From positions 1 to 64,000 of the forward strand of contig NZ_BSOJ01000018.1 of the NCBI RefSeq assembly GCF_030160455.1: 64,000 bases of DNA, given 5' to 3'. The notes under the pieces were generated by a model. That model saw nothing but the letters and a program-made list of their open reading frames with translations. It was not told where the DNA came from and ran no database searches. The first letter of the stretch is position 1. Each line of letters opens with the position of its first letter. Below, in pieces: positions 37,498 to 46,614 of this stretch. This DNA is from Limnobacter litoralis (GTDB taxonomy: Bacteria; Pseudomonadota; Gammaproteobacteria; Burkholderiales; Burkholderiaceae_B). The translations under genes and the position numbers were made by a program.

Positions 37498-38214
37498 ATG
37501 AAATACATCGTACTGGACACTGAAACCACGGGTCTTGAAGTGCGCCTTGGTCACCGGCTGATCGAAGTGGGCTGCATTGAGGTGGCTGGAAGGCAGGTCA
37601 CCGACAACACCTGGCACCAATACATCAACCCTGAACGGGCGGTGGATGAGGGCGCCTTTCAGGTGCACGGCATTTCGGATGACATGCTGGCCGACAAACC
37701 GGTGTTTGCCAAAGTGGCCCAGTCTTTCCTTGATTTCATTCGGGGTTCAACCCTCATCATCCACAATGCCTCATTCGACGTGGGTTTTCTGGACATGGAG
37801 CTGGAGCGCCTGAATATGGGGCGCGTTCGGGATCATGTTGAAGACGTAATCGATTCGCTGGCCATGGCCCGTGAAATGTTTCCCGGCAAGCGCAACAACC
37901 TGGACGCCCTGTGCGACAGGTTGGGCGTAAACAATGGCCATCGCACCTTGCACGGCGCCTTGTTGGACGCCCAGATTCTGGCCGAGGTGTACCTCGCCAT
38001 GACGCGTGGGCAGGATAGCCTGGTCATCGATTTGGGCGCTGGTGGCGGTGGCGAAGGAGGGCAGTGGGTCAATCTGGCTGAACTCGAATTGCCGGATGTG
38101 GTTGTGACCGACGACGAGGCGGCCTTGCATGCCGAGTACCTGGCCACACTGGATCGTGAGGTCAAGGGCAAATGCGTCTGGAACGCCCTTCAAGATGCCC
38201 CTGAAACAGCCTGA
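37498..38214 (+). CDS. dnaQ: DNA polymerase III epsilon subunit
   Basis: A 238-residue 3'-5' proofreading exonuclease of the replicative polymerase. ExoI is LDTETTGLE (D7, E9), ExoII the HNASFDVGFLD block, and ExoIII the HRTLHGALLDAQ segment. The C-terminal tail should bind the alpha subunit. It lies directly after rnhA and 14 nt before the patatin-family gene. Confidence 0.96.
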   Translation: MKYIVLDTETTGLEVRLGHRLIEVGCIEVAGRQVTDNTWHQYINPERAVDEGAFQVHGISDDMLADKPVFAKVAQSFLDFIRGSTLIIHNASFDVGFLDMELERLNMGRVRDHVEDVIDSLAMAREMFPGKRNNLDALCDRLGVNNGHRTLHGALLDAQILAEVYLAMTRGQDSLVIDLGAGGGGEGGQWVNLAELELPDVVVTDDEAALHAEYLATLDREVKGKCVWNALQDAPETA

Positions 38215-38228
38215 AGGCGACTGCGACA

Positions 38229-39974
38229 TTGTCCAATTTGAACGCCCACCCCGTTGACAGTATGCAGGCAGCCATCGAGTTGCTGGCCAACCGTCTGGAT
38301 TTAAAAACTGAAGATGCGGGGCATTTGCTGGCGGCCTCCAAGTTGATCACACTGGAACGCGGGCAGCGTCTTTTTGAGCAGGGCGACCACAGTGAATCGT
38401 TTTACATCGTCCTGAAAGGGCAATTGCTGGGGCAACGCAGCAGGCCCGATGGCTTCATTGATCTGACCCTGAGCTTCTTTCCTGGTGAAATCATTGGGGA
38501 ACTGGGCTTTTTCGATCACTCCCCCCGCACCTTGTCTGTTCACGCCCGGCGTGACAGTCATTTGCTTGAAATCGATGGCAAGGCCTTCGAAGAATACGGC
38601 AAGCGCAGCCGTTCGGTGTACAACCACCTCATCCGCGTGTTGGTGTCACGTTTCAAGCGCGAATTGGGTTACAGCGCATCCAGCAATCAGCATCAGTTTG
38701 TGTGGTTTCAAAATCTGGCAGGTCTGTCTGGCGATGTGCTTCAACTAAAGGGCAGGTTGACTGGCCAGTTGGGCAAACGCTGCAAATTAAACACCTGGAC
38801 GGGGTCTGAGGGGTTCACACCTTCGCAGCAAGTCAGCGGCGCCTTGACCCACATGGAATGGATTGAGTCCGCCGATGAACAGGACTTTCCCGGTGAAGCC
38901 TTGCTGGATGACCTCGATGGCGTTGTGCTTTTTCTGGATGCCCAATCGCTTGAAGACCCCGCAGTGGTGTCCCAACTCAGGCGTTATCACATCTGCCCTG
39001 ATGCCCAAATCGATCTTCGCGTGGTGCTGTTGCACCGTTTGAAGCGGGTACAACCCCAATTGGCATCCAGAATCAGGGCCATCGTGTCCGACAGAGTGAC
39101 TGTGCTGCACTTGCGCACAGGTCACGATCAGGACCTTGTTCGCGTTGCCCGCCACATTCTGGGCGACACGCTGGGTCTTGTGTTGGGTGGCGGCGGAGCG
39201 CGCGGGTTTGCCCACGCGGGCTTTTATCGCGCCTTGCATGAGCATGGCGTCGTGATTGATTCAATTGGGGGCACCTCCATGGGCGCGCTGGTGGGCGCGT
39301 TGATCGCCTCGGGGCTTGGGCCCGACGAGGTCGACAAGGCTTTGGCATTGTCCTTTCGCAAAGGCCTGCCTTTTGGCCTGCGTGATTACCTGCTGCCCCG
39401 GCATGGCCTGATACGGTCCGCTTCAGTGGACAATATGTACCGGCGTGCCTTCGGGCAATCGACCATTGAGGATCAACTTATTCCGTTTTATGCCGTTAGC
39501 TGTAATCTGACCACCGGCAATCAGCACCTGTTCGATCAAGGTGAGTTGTGGCAGGCTGTCAGGGCAAGTACATCCATTCCGGTGTTTTTCGAACCCTGTG
39601 TCGTCAACAATCACATTCTTGTGGACGGCGCACTTCTGAACAACGTGCCGGTTGATTTCATGCGGGCCCGCGGTGTTCGGCGCATTGTGTCTGTGGATGT
39701 CGGCATGGAGGCCGATTTGGCGGTTACCGCTGGTGATCAGCCCGCTGACAGGGCACAATTGCCGACGGTCATGAAGTCGTTGATGCGAGTCATTGAACTG
39801 GGTGGTATCGCAAAGTCCCGGCAGGCAAGATCCATGTCGGATGTCTATGTGCAGCCGCCGATCGAAAAAATCGGCTTGCTGGAGTTTGAGCGCAGGGATG
39901 AGGTCATTGCGCTTGGCTACGAAGCAGGCCTGAAAGCAGTCCAGAATATACGTTCCCTGTATCCAGAGCAGTAA
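38229..39974 (+). CDS. Cyclic-nucleotide-binding patatin-like phospholipase
   Basis: A 581-residue protein. Residues about 35-145 are a cyclic-nucleotide-binding domain; its phosphate-binding cassette GELGFFDHSPRTLSVHA retains the key Glu and Arg (R100). Residues about 315-510 are a patatin hydrolase with oxyanion GGGGARG (320-326), nucleophile S350 in GTSMG and D466 in VDGALLNN. The architecture resembles neuropathy-target-esterase relatives with cNMP domains. A TTG start at 38229 is used; ATG 38262 is possible. The next gene encodes a putative cyclic-nucleotide phosphodiesterase, suggesting local cAMP control of lipid hydrolysis. Confidence 0.9.
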   Translation: MSNLNAHPVDSMQAAIELLANRLDLKTEDAGHLLAASKLITLERGQRLFEQGDHSESFYIVLKGQLLGQRSRPDGFIDLTLSFFPGEIIGELGFFDHSPRTLSVHARRDSHLLEIDGKAFEEYGKRSRSVYNHLIRVLVSRFKRELGYSASSNQHQFVWFQNLAGLSGDVLQLKGRLTGQLGKRCKLNTWTGSEGFTPSQQVSGALTHMEWIESADEQDFPGEALLDDLDGVVLFLDAQSLEDPAVVSQLRRYHICPDAQIDLRVVLLHRLKRVQPQLASRIRAIVSDRVTVLHLRTGHDQDLVRVARHILGDTLGLVLGGGGARGFAHAGFYRALHEHGVVIDSIGGTSMGALVGALIASGLGPDEVDKALALSFRKGLPFGLRDYLLPRHGLIRSASVDNMYRRAFGQSTIEDQLIPFYAVSCNLTTGNQHLFDQGELWQAVRASTSIPVFFEPCVVNNHILVDGALLNNVPVDFMRARGVRRIVSVDVGMEADLAVTAGDQPADRAQLPTVMKSLMRVIELGGIAKSRQARSMSDVYVQPPIEKIGLLEFERRDEVIALGYEAGLKAVQNIRSLYPEQ

Positions 39975-39995
39975 TAACAATTAAAAGAGGCCGAC

Positions 39996-40775
39996 ATGCA
40001 AAAACACTCCATTGTTGAAGTGTTGGGTTGCAGCGGAAGCATCGGAATACCCAGGCAGGGTACGACCAGCTTTCTGATTGATGATGACATTTTGATTGAT
40101 GCGGGCACCGGTGTTTGCGAACTCGATTTCGCCCGGCTCGAGAAAATAGAACACGTGCTGATCACGCACACCCATCTTGATCACATTTGTTCCCTGCCGT
40201 TTCTGGTCGACACCGTTGGCGTCGGAAGACCAAGGCCGTTGCGGGTCTATGCCATGCAATCTGTGCTGGATTCACTGCACAAACACATTTTCAACGACGA
40301 CATCTGGCCCGATTTCACCCGCATTCCCAACGAAACCAACCCTGTGATGGAATTTGTGCCACTGGAACCGGAAGACCATCTTGTGCTGGGCGACCGAACC
40401 CTGTTCACCGTGGCGGTCGAACACACCGTTCCGGCGGTCGGTGTGTTCTTGAAAACGCCCACAGGCGCGTGGTGTTTTTCGGGAGACACCCACCAAACCG
40501 ATCGCCTGTACCAGGTGATCAATCAAATGCCCGACATCCGGTATTTCTTCATTGAATCGGCCTTTCCTGACCGCGAAAAGTGGCTTGCCGACCTGGCCAA
40601 GCATCTGTGTCCCGATTTACTTTTTGCAGAACTGGACAAATTACGCAATACTTGTGAAATATGGATCAGTCATCTTAAGCCACGCGAGCATGATCTGATT
40701 CAACGGGAGTTGAAGCAGTATCAGGGCCTTCAGCAGCTGAAGGTATTGTCGGCAGGCATGAAATTTCAGATCTAA
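39996..40775 (+). CDS. Class II-type cyclic nucleotide phosphodiesterase (MBL fold)
   Basis: A 259-residue MBL-fold protein resembling class II 3',5'-cyclic-nucleotide phosphodiesterases (CpdP/PDE1). The metal motif HTHLDHICSLPFL (from residue 58) fits the class II signature, preceded by GCSGSIGIPRQGTTSFLI and followed by EHTVPAVG and FSGDTHQTD. It lies 21 nt after a cNMP-binding patatin, which strengthens the cyclic-nucleotide reading; a ribonuclease Z-like hydrolase would be the alternative. Confidence 0.8.
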   Translation: MQKHSIVEVLGCSGSIGIPRQGTTSFLIDDDILIDAGTGVCELDFARLEKIEHVLITHTHLDHICSLPFLVDTVGVGRPRPLRVYAMQSVLDSLHKHIFNDDIWPDFTRIPNETNPVMEFVPLEPEDHLVLGDRTLFTVAVEHTVPAVGVFLKTPTGAWCFSGDTHQTDRLYQVINQMPDIRYFFIESAFPDREKWLADLAKHLCPDLLFAELDKLRNTCEIWISHLKPREHDLIQRELKQYQGLQQLKVLSAGMKFQI

Positions 40776-40779
40776 CTAT

Positions 40780-42403
40780 ATGAACTATAAAGAATACGCG
40801 TGCAGCACACTGCTGGCCGTTGGCTTGGTTTTGCCTGTTATTTCCTATGTAAACCCTGTACATGCAGCCACCGCAGACGCTGCTGAAAAAGACCCAACCT
40901 TCGTTGTGTCGGCCTTCAAGGTGGAGGGTCCGGTGCTGATTCCACGGGCTGAAATTGACAAAGTGTTGGCTTTGTACGCCAATCGACCACTGACATTCTC
41001 CGATTTGCGCGAGGCCACCGTCCGCGTGGAAAAGCTGCATGCCGATGCAGGTTTCGAGGTGGTGCGCGCCATCATTCCTGAGCAGGACCTTACCCCCGGC
41101 GGCACGCTGACTATCCAGATTGTGGATGCCAGGCTTGACGAAGTCAAAGTCGGTGGCAACGCGCACTTTTCGTCCGATCAAATTCGCAAAGGCCTGGTGG
41201 TGCTAAGCCCTGGTGCGCTGATCAACACCATGGACATGGATCGGAACCTGCGGGTTTTGAACGACAACCCCGCCATCAACGCCCGGGTCACCCTTGAACC
41301 GAGCGACAAGCCTGCGCTGGTGGATGCCCAGGTGAAAGTGCAGGACCAAAACCCGTTGGGTGCATACGTCACTTTTGACAACACGGGCACGTCGTCCACA
41401 GGCCGCTTCCGACTGGGCTTGGTCGTGATCGACAACAACGTGTTTGGCAAAGGGGCACATGCTGACTGCACAAACAGTCACACCACCGGGGTGGTAGTCA
41501 GATGTGCAGGTGTACGGCCTGACCTACCGGGTGCCTTTCTACGCGCAAAACGGAATTCTCGACCTGACCTACAACGATTCCAATGTAAATGCGGGCACCT
41601 TCAGTATTGGCTCTTCCAGTTTGAATGTGCCGGGCGCTGGTACCACAACAGGCGTCAAATGGACTGAATTCCTCAATCGCCTGAACGGCATGGATCAGCG
41701 CGTGTTTTTTTCATTTGAGCACAAGCAATTCACCAGTCAGGTCTTGTTGAACAACACCGGCAGCAGCTTGACGCCCGATTTGCAATCCGACCCCTACACC
41801 CTCGGCTATACCCTGATAGACCAGCGCAATGCTTTAAGCCGTCAGTTTCAGTTGAGTTACTCCAAAAACTACGTCATGGGCGGCCAGAACTCAACAACGC
41901 AGTACGCCAAGTCCAATCCGCAATCCAAGGCCGATTTCGATGTTTTTCGTTTAAGCAGTTCCTGGTCTGACCAAATTTTCAGTCGATATCGGTTCACTGC
42001 CGCACTCGATGGCCAATACTCCAGCTATTCGCTGATCTCGGGCGAGCAGTTTGGCGCGGGTGGCGTGTATTCCGTTCGCGGTTTTGAAGAGCGCGCGGTG
42101 TCTGGCGACTCTGGTTTGCGTGAATCGTTCGAGCTGCTTAGCCCCAATGTGCTGCCCGACAAGTCGCCCTACCTGAAGCGACTTCAATATGCTGCTTTTG
42201 TAGAAGGGGCCCAGTTGCGCAGCAATGCTGTCACAGCCCCTACGTTGTCTGAAACACGGATTTTGGCGGCGGGTGTCGGGCTGCGATTTGCTTTGACCGA
42301 TCGTGACCAAATCTGCCTTGACCTGGCGCGCGTCATATCCGGCACCGTGGTTGAACCCCACGGTGACATGAAGTTGCACCTGTCCATTGCTGTCGCACTG
42401 TGA
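40780..42403 (+). pseudogene. Two-partner secretion transporter TpsB (ShlB/FhaC family), broken
   Basis: A 5' part in one frame (to about 41455) encodes a signal peptide, POTRA domains (FVVSAFKVEGPVLIP, KLHADAGF) and the barrel start. The rest continues in another frame (VYGLTYRVPFYAQNG to the stop at 42403). Dropping one G from GGGG at 41452-41455 restores the second frame, giving G-H-M-L-T-A-Q-T-V-T, but an in-frame TAG at 41495-41497 still interrupts before S-D-V-Q-V-Y. So at least two lesions are present. Intact TpsB is an outer-membrane Omp85-type pore exporting its TpsA partner; tpsA follows directly. Confidence 0.9.
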
Positions 42404-42413
42404 GACCAGCACC

Positions 42414-43229
42414 ATGAAACAGAACCGAAGCCCTTTGATGTCTACCCAACAATTCAAGCGAAAAACCCTTGCCTTGGCCGTCGGTGTGGCGCTGTCCTCC
42501 ATGGCGTATGCAAATCCGACCGGGATGAACGTCGTGGCTGGCCAGGCCACATCCCAGGCTCTGGGCGACCTGTTGAAGGTCACCAACTCGCCGGGTGCAG
42601 TCATCCAGTGGCAGCAATTCAACATTGACGCCAACCAGACCACCCAGTTCATCTAGCAAAACGCAGCCAGCCAAGTGTTCAACAAGGTGGTTGGTGGCGA
42701 CGTGTCGCAAATTCTGGGTTCACTGAAAAGCAATGGGCAGGTGTTTTTGATCAACCCGGCCGGGGTTATTTTTGGTCAGGGTGCTGTCATCGACACAGCG
42801 GGTTTTGTGGCCAGTGCGCTGGCCGCCTCCCCGGCTGATCTCGTCAACGGGCATTTGAAATTCGAGGGTGACCCTGCTTCAAACGCCAGCATTCAAAACC
42901 TGGGTACGCTGACCACGCACAGTGGCGGCTCCATCGTCCTGATTGCGCCCAATATTCAAAACAGCGGTATTATTCGCGCCGACGGCGAGGTGTTGCTTGC
43001 GGCTGGGCACAAGGTCACGATTGTCGACTTGAACCACCCCACCGTAGGCTTGAGTGTTGAAGCACAAGTGGGTGGTCAGGCGGTTAATTTGGGCGACATC
43101 GTGGGCAAAAACGCGTCCGTGTTTGCCAGTCTGATCAAAAACAGTGGTGTGGTTGAGGCGACGGGTGTTCAGCAGGGCGCAGGTGGCGTCATCCGCTTTG
43201 TGGCGCAAGACAACACGGTGCTGGTGTAG
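42414..43229 (+). pseudogene. Two-partner secreted exoprotein TpsA (filamentous hemagglutinin-like), broken
   Basis: The frame opens with a long signal (KRKTLALAVGVALSSMAYA) and a TPS domain (TSQALGDLLKVTNSPGAVIQW, FLINPAGVIFGQGA). A TAG at 42654-42656 sits exactly where the conserved FIQQNAAS motif needs a CAG glutamine; the reading frame is otherwise open from 42414 to 43226. It then ends at another TAG (43227-43229) after only about 270 codons, while TpsA proteins usually exceed 1000 residues. The 3' part is missing, replaced by the convergent GlcG-like gene. Confidence 0.9.
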
Positions 43230-44149
43230 CCGGTTACCGTGGTGTATGCCCCCGCTGTGGCCAGGTTCGCCATGCCGGCAACCGCTGGAATGGAGTTTGA
43301 AAATTGAAAGGTTTGGCCACCCGCTGTAATGCGGTCCGCGCGTATTTGTTCAGGGGCACGGAATGTGTCGCTGAGGGCGGCAAAAGCAACCTCTTCATCC
43401 AGGTCGGTCTCGACAGTCTGAATGTCCCTGTCAAGACTGTACACCCCGTTGGTGGCGACGTTTGCAGAGGTGATCACGCCAATACCCCCTACTACGCGGC
43501 CATTTTTGTAAATCGGAAATCCACCCGGATCCGCAGAGAGCCCCAGAGGCGCGCGTTTGGGCCCGAGGGTCGGGCTTTGGGAAAACCACACATTCAGGTC
43601 TGAGCAGGGCAGTTGGCTGAATTGAACGCCGTACAAAGGCCCTGACTCTTTGTTGGCCTCACCGGGCTGGAAGTGCTCCTGCACAATTTGACTGGCGGTT
43701 CGGCTGCTGAACGCGTTCCCGGTTGAGGACAGGTACGCACCTGTGATGGCTTTGGAAATGGCCGCCAGAGTACTGGGCACCACCGTACCGTCCAGACCCT
43801 GACCATTGGCGCCAGCCAGGCCACTTGTGATGGTGGTGTTTGGCGCAGCGTTGGTGGTTTGGTAGACGGCCAGCACGTTGCCCACGCGATCAGTAACCGC
43901 AATCGTCGCCTCTACGTTTCGATCTTTGGAAGCCTGGACCGCTCTGGAGACGATTTCATTGACATCGTTGACCGACAAGCTTTGTGTGCCAAGCGGAGCC
44001 ACATAAAAATTCAGTGTGGAAAGGCTGCCGTCGGAGCCGCCTCCACCACCACCGCAGGACATCAGGAGTGCGGACAGGCAAACAGCCATGCCCACCCCAA
44101 GGGTAATCGGCAGCTTGGCAGTCACTCTGTTTGTATCAAAATTCAGCAT
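43169..44149 (-). CDS. GlcG/HbpS-like lipoprotein, probably 3'-truncated
   Basis: A 326-residue lipoprotein (lipobox LLMSC, Cys32, followed by six or more glycines). The core from about 60 to 290 matches the GlcG/HbpS heme-binding fold (EATIAVTDRVGNVLAVYQT, RTASQIVQEHF, GGFPIYKNGRVVGGIGV). The final 20 or so residues are read from DNA antisense to the tpsA remnant, so the native C-terminus appears lost. ATG 44149 is used; longer frames overlap the upstream cytochrome gene. It is the last gene of a b-cytochrome/decaheme operon. Heme binding is a family-based inference. Confidence 0.75.
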   Translation of the reverse strand: MLNFDTNRVTAKLPITLGVGMAVCLSALLMSCGGGGGGSDGSLSTLNFYVAPLGTQSLSVNDVNEIVSRAVQASKDRNVEATIAVTDRVGNVLAVYQTTNAAPNTTITSGLAGANGQGLDGTVVPSTLAAISKAITGAYLSSTGNAFSSRTASQIVQEHFQPGEANKESGPLYGVQFSQLPCSDLNVWFSQSPTLGPKRAPLGLSADPGGFPIYKNGRVVGGIGVITSANVATNGVYSLDRDIQTVETDLDEEVAFAALSDTFRAPEQIRADRITAGGQTFQFSNSIPAVAGMANLATAGAYTTVTGYTSTVLSCATKRMTPPAPC

Positions 44150-44184
44150 GTGTGTTTCATTGTTGTGTTGTTTTGAGGAACTGC

Positions 44185-45660
44185 TCACTTGTTGCTGGTC
44201 TCTGCTTCCTGTATGCCTGTGATGCCCGCAGTTTCGAGCGGCTTGTGCAAATGGTAACCATGGCACAGACCGCAGTCGGATTTGACTTTGTTGGTTTCTG
44301 CCTTTGCGCCTGCATGGCAAGTGCGGCAGCTGTTGATGTCGGGCATCAACACGTCACTTGCCTTTTTGGATGTGGTGGCTGCATGACATGATTCGCATTT
44401 GTCAAAGGCATGGGCCTTGTGACTGAATTTGGCCATGGGCATCCAGCTGTGCTGAACTGGCATGGGATCAATTTTGTATTGGGGTAAATAAGCACCTGAA
44501 GTCTTGGTGTTTCCCGTGCCCGGAACTTTTTCAACAGTGTGGCAAACGACGCAAGCGGTTTTCTCGAATAGCTCACGCGTCGCCAATGTGGCCTGAGCGC
44601 GCGGATTGCCGCTCAGGTTTTGAAGCATGGATCGCTGGGGATCCTTTTCGCCAGGGCGGGTCCGCAATTGGCCCCGCAGTGCGTTGATCCGATTACGCTC
44701 TTCAGGGTGCACCGCGAGGTAGCTGTAAAATTCGTCGACTGTGCTCAAGACCGCTTGCACTGGGCCATGCGGAACCTGTCGGTCAGGCAATGCGGGTTCA
44801 AAGTTCAGGGTGTGGCAGCTTTGGCAATTCTTTTCCATGGTGACGGACAAGAACCCGGATGGCGTGTCCGCAGGGGTGTGGCAGTCGGAACAGACCATCA
44901 CCACCTTTTTGTTGGGGCCATCGACGCCCTTAGGGTCCAGATGCACGTCGTGCGGGAACTTGAAACTCGTTTTTTCACTGAGCGCATGGCCTGGTTCCGT
45001 GCGGACGCGGGTGAGATCACCTTGGTCTGGCCTGGTGGCCAGAGTCAGGCGAAACGCCGGGTGTTCTTTTGCAAAGTCCGCAACCGGTAGGGTTTTTGTC
45101 TCGGGTGCAGTGTCTTTGATGTGCGAATGACAGGCGGCACAATCGCTGCCGCTGAAGTGCCTGTTTTGCTCGGCAAGACTGTTCAGGCCTTTGTGATCGT
45201 GGTGGCAGCTCGCACAGCGACCTTCAGTGAAGTGGGTTTTGGGAAGATCTGCTTTCGCCACATGAAGGCCCATGTGTTGATGACAGCTCTCGCAGCTTTC
45301 ATCCTTCACACGGCTGAAATTGCCGGTGTGGCAAGCCTGGCAGTCACCTTGCCAGGCCTGGTGAACAGCGTCCAAGGGCCCTGGGTTCCAGGATTTGTCG
45401 AGCGCGAGCAGTGTGTGGGGGTTGCCCTGCGTGTTCAGCACGGAGGGGACAATCTGGCCCTTGACCGTTTGTGCAACAGCCTTGTTTGCACTGGGCACTT
45501 TGGCGGGTGTTGCCCATTCGGACGCCAATATTGGAACAATCAAAAACCCCAGCAGGATTGGAAGAAAAAGCAACCAGGCGAGTGGTCTTCTGAGGCCCAA
45601 TGGCTTCTGCAGTTTATCTAGCTGGGTTTGCAGTTTTGTTTGAGGTTTCTTTGCGGCCAT
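44185..45660 (-). CDS. Decaheme c-type cytochrome, membrane-anchored
   Basis: A 491-residue periplasmic multiheme cytochrome. One N-terminal membrane anchor (about 24-44) is followed by ten CxxCH motifs, at C107, C123, C149, C174, C257, C279, C370, C422, C445 and C463. Several extra histidines (SFKFPHDVH, KFSHKAH) fit bis-His ligation as in cytochrome c3/c7-type proteins. The ATG at 45660 (N-terminus MAAKKPQTKL) is used, giving a gap of 8 nt to the upstream b-type cytochrome gene. Together they should move electrons between the quinone pool and periplasmic or surface partners. The redox partner is not identified. Confidence 0.92.
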   Translation of the reverse strand: MAAKKPQTKLQTQLDKLQKPLGLRRPLAWLLFLPILLGFLIVPILASEWATPAKVPSANKAVAQTVKGQIVPSVLNTQGNPHTLLALDKSWNPGPLDAVHQAWQGDCQACHTGNFSRVKDESCESCHQHMGLHVAKADLPKTHFTEGRCASCHHDHKGLNSLAEQNRHFSGSDCAACHSHIKDTAPETKTLPVADFAKEHPAFRLTLATRPDQGDLTRVRTEPGHALSEKTSFKFPHDVHLDPKGVDGPNKKVVMVCSDCHTPADTPSGFLSVTMEKNCQSCHTLNFEPALPDRQVPHGPVQAVLSTVDEFYSYLAVHPEERNRINALRGQLRTRPGEKDPQRSMLQNLSGNPRAQATLATRELFEKTACVVCHTVEKVPGTGNTKTSGAYLPQYKIDPMPVQHSWMPMAKFSHKAHAFDKCESCHAATTSKKASDVLMPDINSCRTCHAGAKAETNKVKSDCGLCHGYHLHKPLETAGITGIQEAETSNK

Positions 45661-45668
45661 CGATTGCT

Positions 45669-46484
45669 TTACCAGTAATAGAACACGGACACAATGTGCG
45701 CGGTCAGGGCTGCCAGCAAACCCACTGACAGCGGAACGTGGAAAGCAAGCCAAAGATCAAGCCAATAGCGCATTTTGTAATATCGGCGTAATTGCCTCAG
45801 GTTCTTGAGTCGTTCAACCTGATTTTTGTAAAGGTCCGCCAGCGAGTCATCACGCGCAAGCTCCTTTTCGATCAGTTCTATCGCCTTCTCAGTTGCGCAA
45901 TTCTTAACCAAGCCCGAGCGTCGTTCCGACAATTGATTGAATATGAGTTGTTCGCTTGACAGATTGACTGCTTTGGTGACGTGCTCCGGGCAGCTTTTGA
46001 GCAGCCGAAGCACCTCCTTGTCGAGCGTTTCGATGTCTTCAACAATCGCTTTCGGGTCTTTTCGGTTCAGGGTGTCAGACATCTCGCGGGGGTAGCGCAC
46101 ATACAGCACCAAACCCCAGAGGCCAGACACAATGGTGGCCATCATCAACACATAGGCAAGCGAATGAACGTTCCAGCCAATCTGAAAGCCGGTGTGCAGC
46201 GTACCGACCACGACCAGAGCAAGGCCCAGATAGACGTGCGCAGACACCCATCCACGCAGCTGGCCCGTGGTGCTGGCGTATTGACGCTTTCGCACACCAA
46301 ACCAGATCAGCCATAGAATAAGGGCGGCACCGATGGTTCCGAGGGTATATCCCAGCCAGGTTCCGCCATTTGCGACAATTTTGGGTTGGTCTAGCGAGTA
46401 GGCCAAAGAGACAACCAAAATCAGGCAGACGGACCAGCGTAAATATAGAAAGTTTTTATAGTTAAAGAGATTGTCCTGAATCAT
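45669..46484 (-). CDS. b-type cytochrome-like integral membrane protein
   Basis: A 271-residue membrane protein with about five hydrophobic segments. Histidines placed inside or at the edge of helices (H83, H97, H107, H249, H263) suggest heme b ligation as in cytochrome b561/NapC-partner-type proteins. A charged cytoplasmic region with coiled-coil character (about 135-235) separates the last helix. I know no named family with certainty. It is first in an operon with the decaheme cytochrome and probably passes quinol electrons to it. Confidence 0.75.
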   Translation of the reverse strand: MIQDNLFNYKNFLYLRWSVCLILVVSLAYSLDQPKIVANGGTWLGYTLGTIGAALILWLIWFGVRKRQYASTTGQLRGWVSAHVYLGLALVVVGTLHTGFQIGWNVHSLAYVLMMATIVSGLWGLVLYVRYPREMSDTLNRKDPKAIVEDIETLDKEVLRLLKSCPEHVTKAVNLSSEQLIFNQLSERRSGLVKNCATEKAIELIEKELARDDSLADLYKNQVERLKNLRQLRRYYKMRYWLDLWLAFHVPLSVGLLAALTAHIVSVFYYW

Positions 46485-46543
46485 CTGGCCTTTGCCTTGG
46501 TCGAGTCAGTAAGGTATGTACGGCAAACTAGCAGCAGGATAAT

Positions 46544-46564
46544 GTAATACAGCTGGTATATTAC
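46544..46564. promoter_or_regulatory. Dyad between the divergent cytochrome and ccm operons
   Basis: GTAATA (46544-46549) and TATTAC (46559-46564) are perfect inverted arms, with nested ATAC...GTAT inside. The site lies midway in the 130-bp gap between the b-cytochrome start (minus) and ccmI (plus), where a single regulator could control both operons. Confidence 0.5.
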
Positions 46565-46614
46565 GTGAGGTTTGACGCCGTGCATATATCCAGTTTCGCT
46601 CTGAGGACCCTGCT

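Noticed and set aside
41495-43229. Amber codon recoding to explain TAG codons in tpsB/tpsA
   Set aside because: TAG is used as an ordinary stop by neighbouring intact genes (the OsmC-like gene, ccmAB, ccmH), and tpsB also needs a frameshift.
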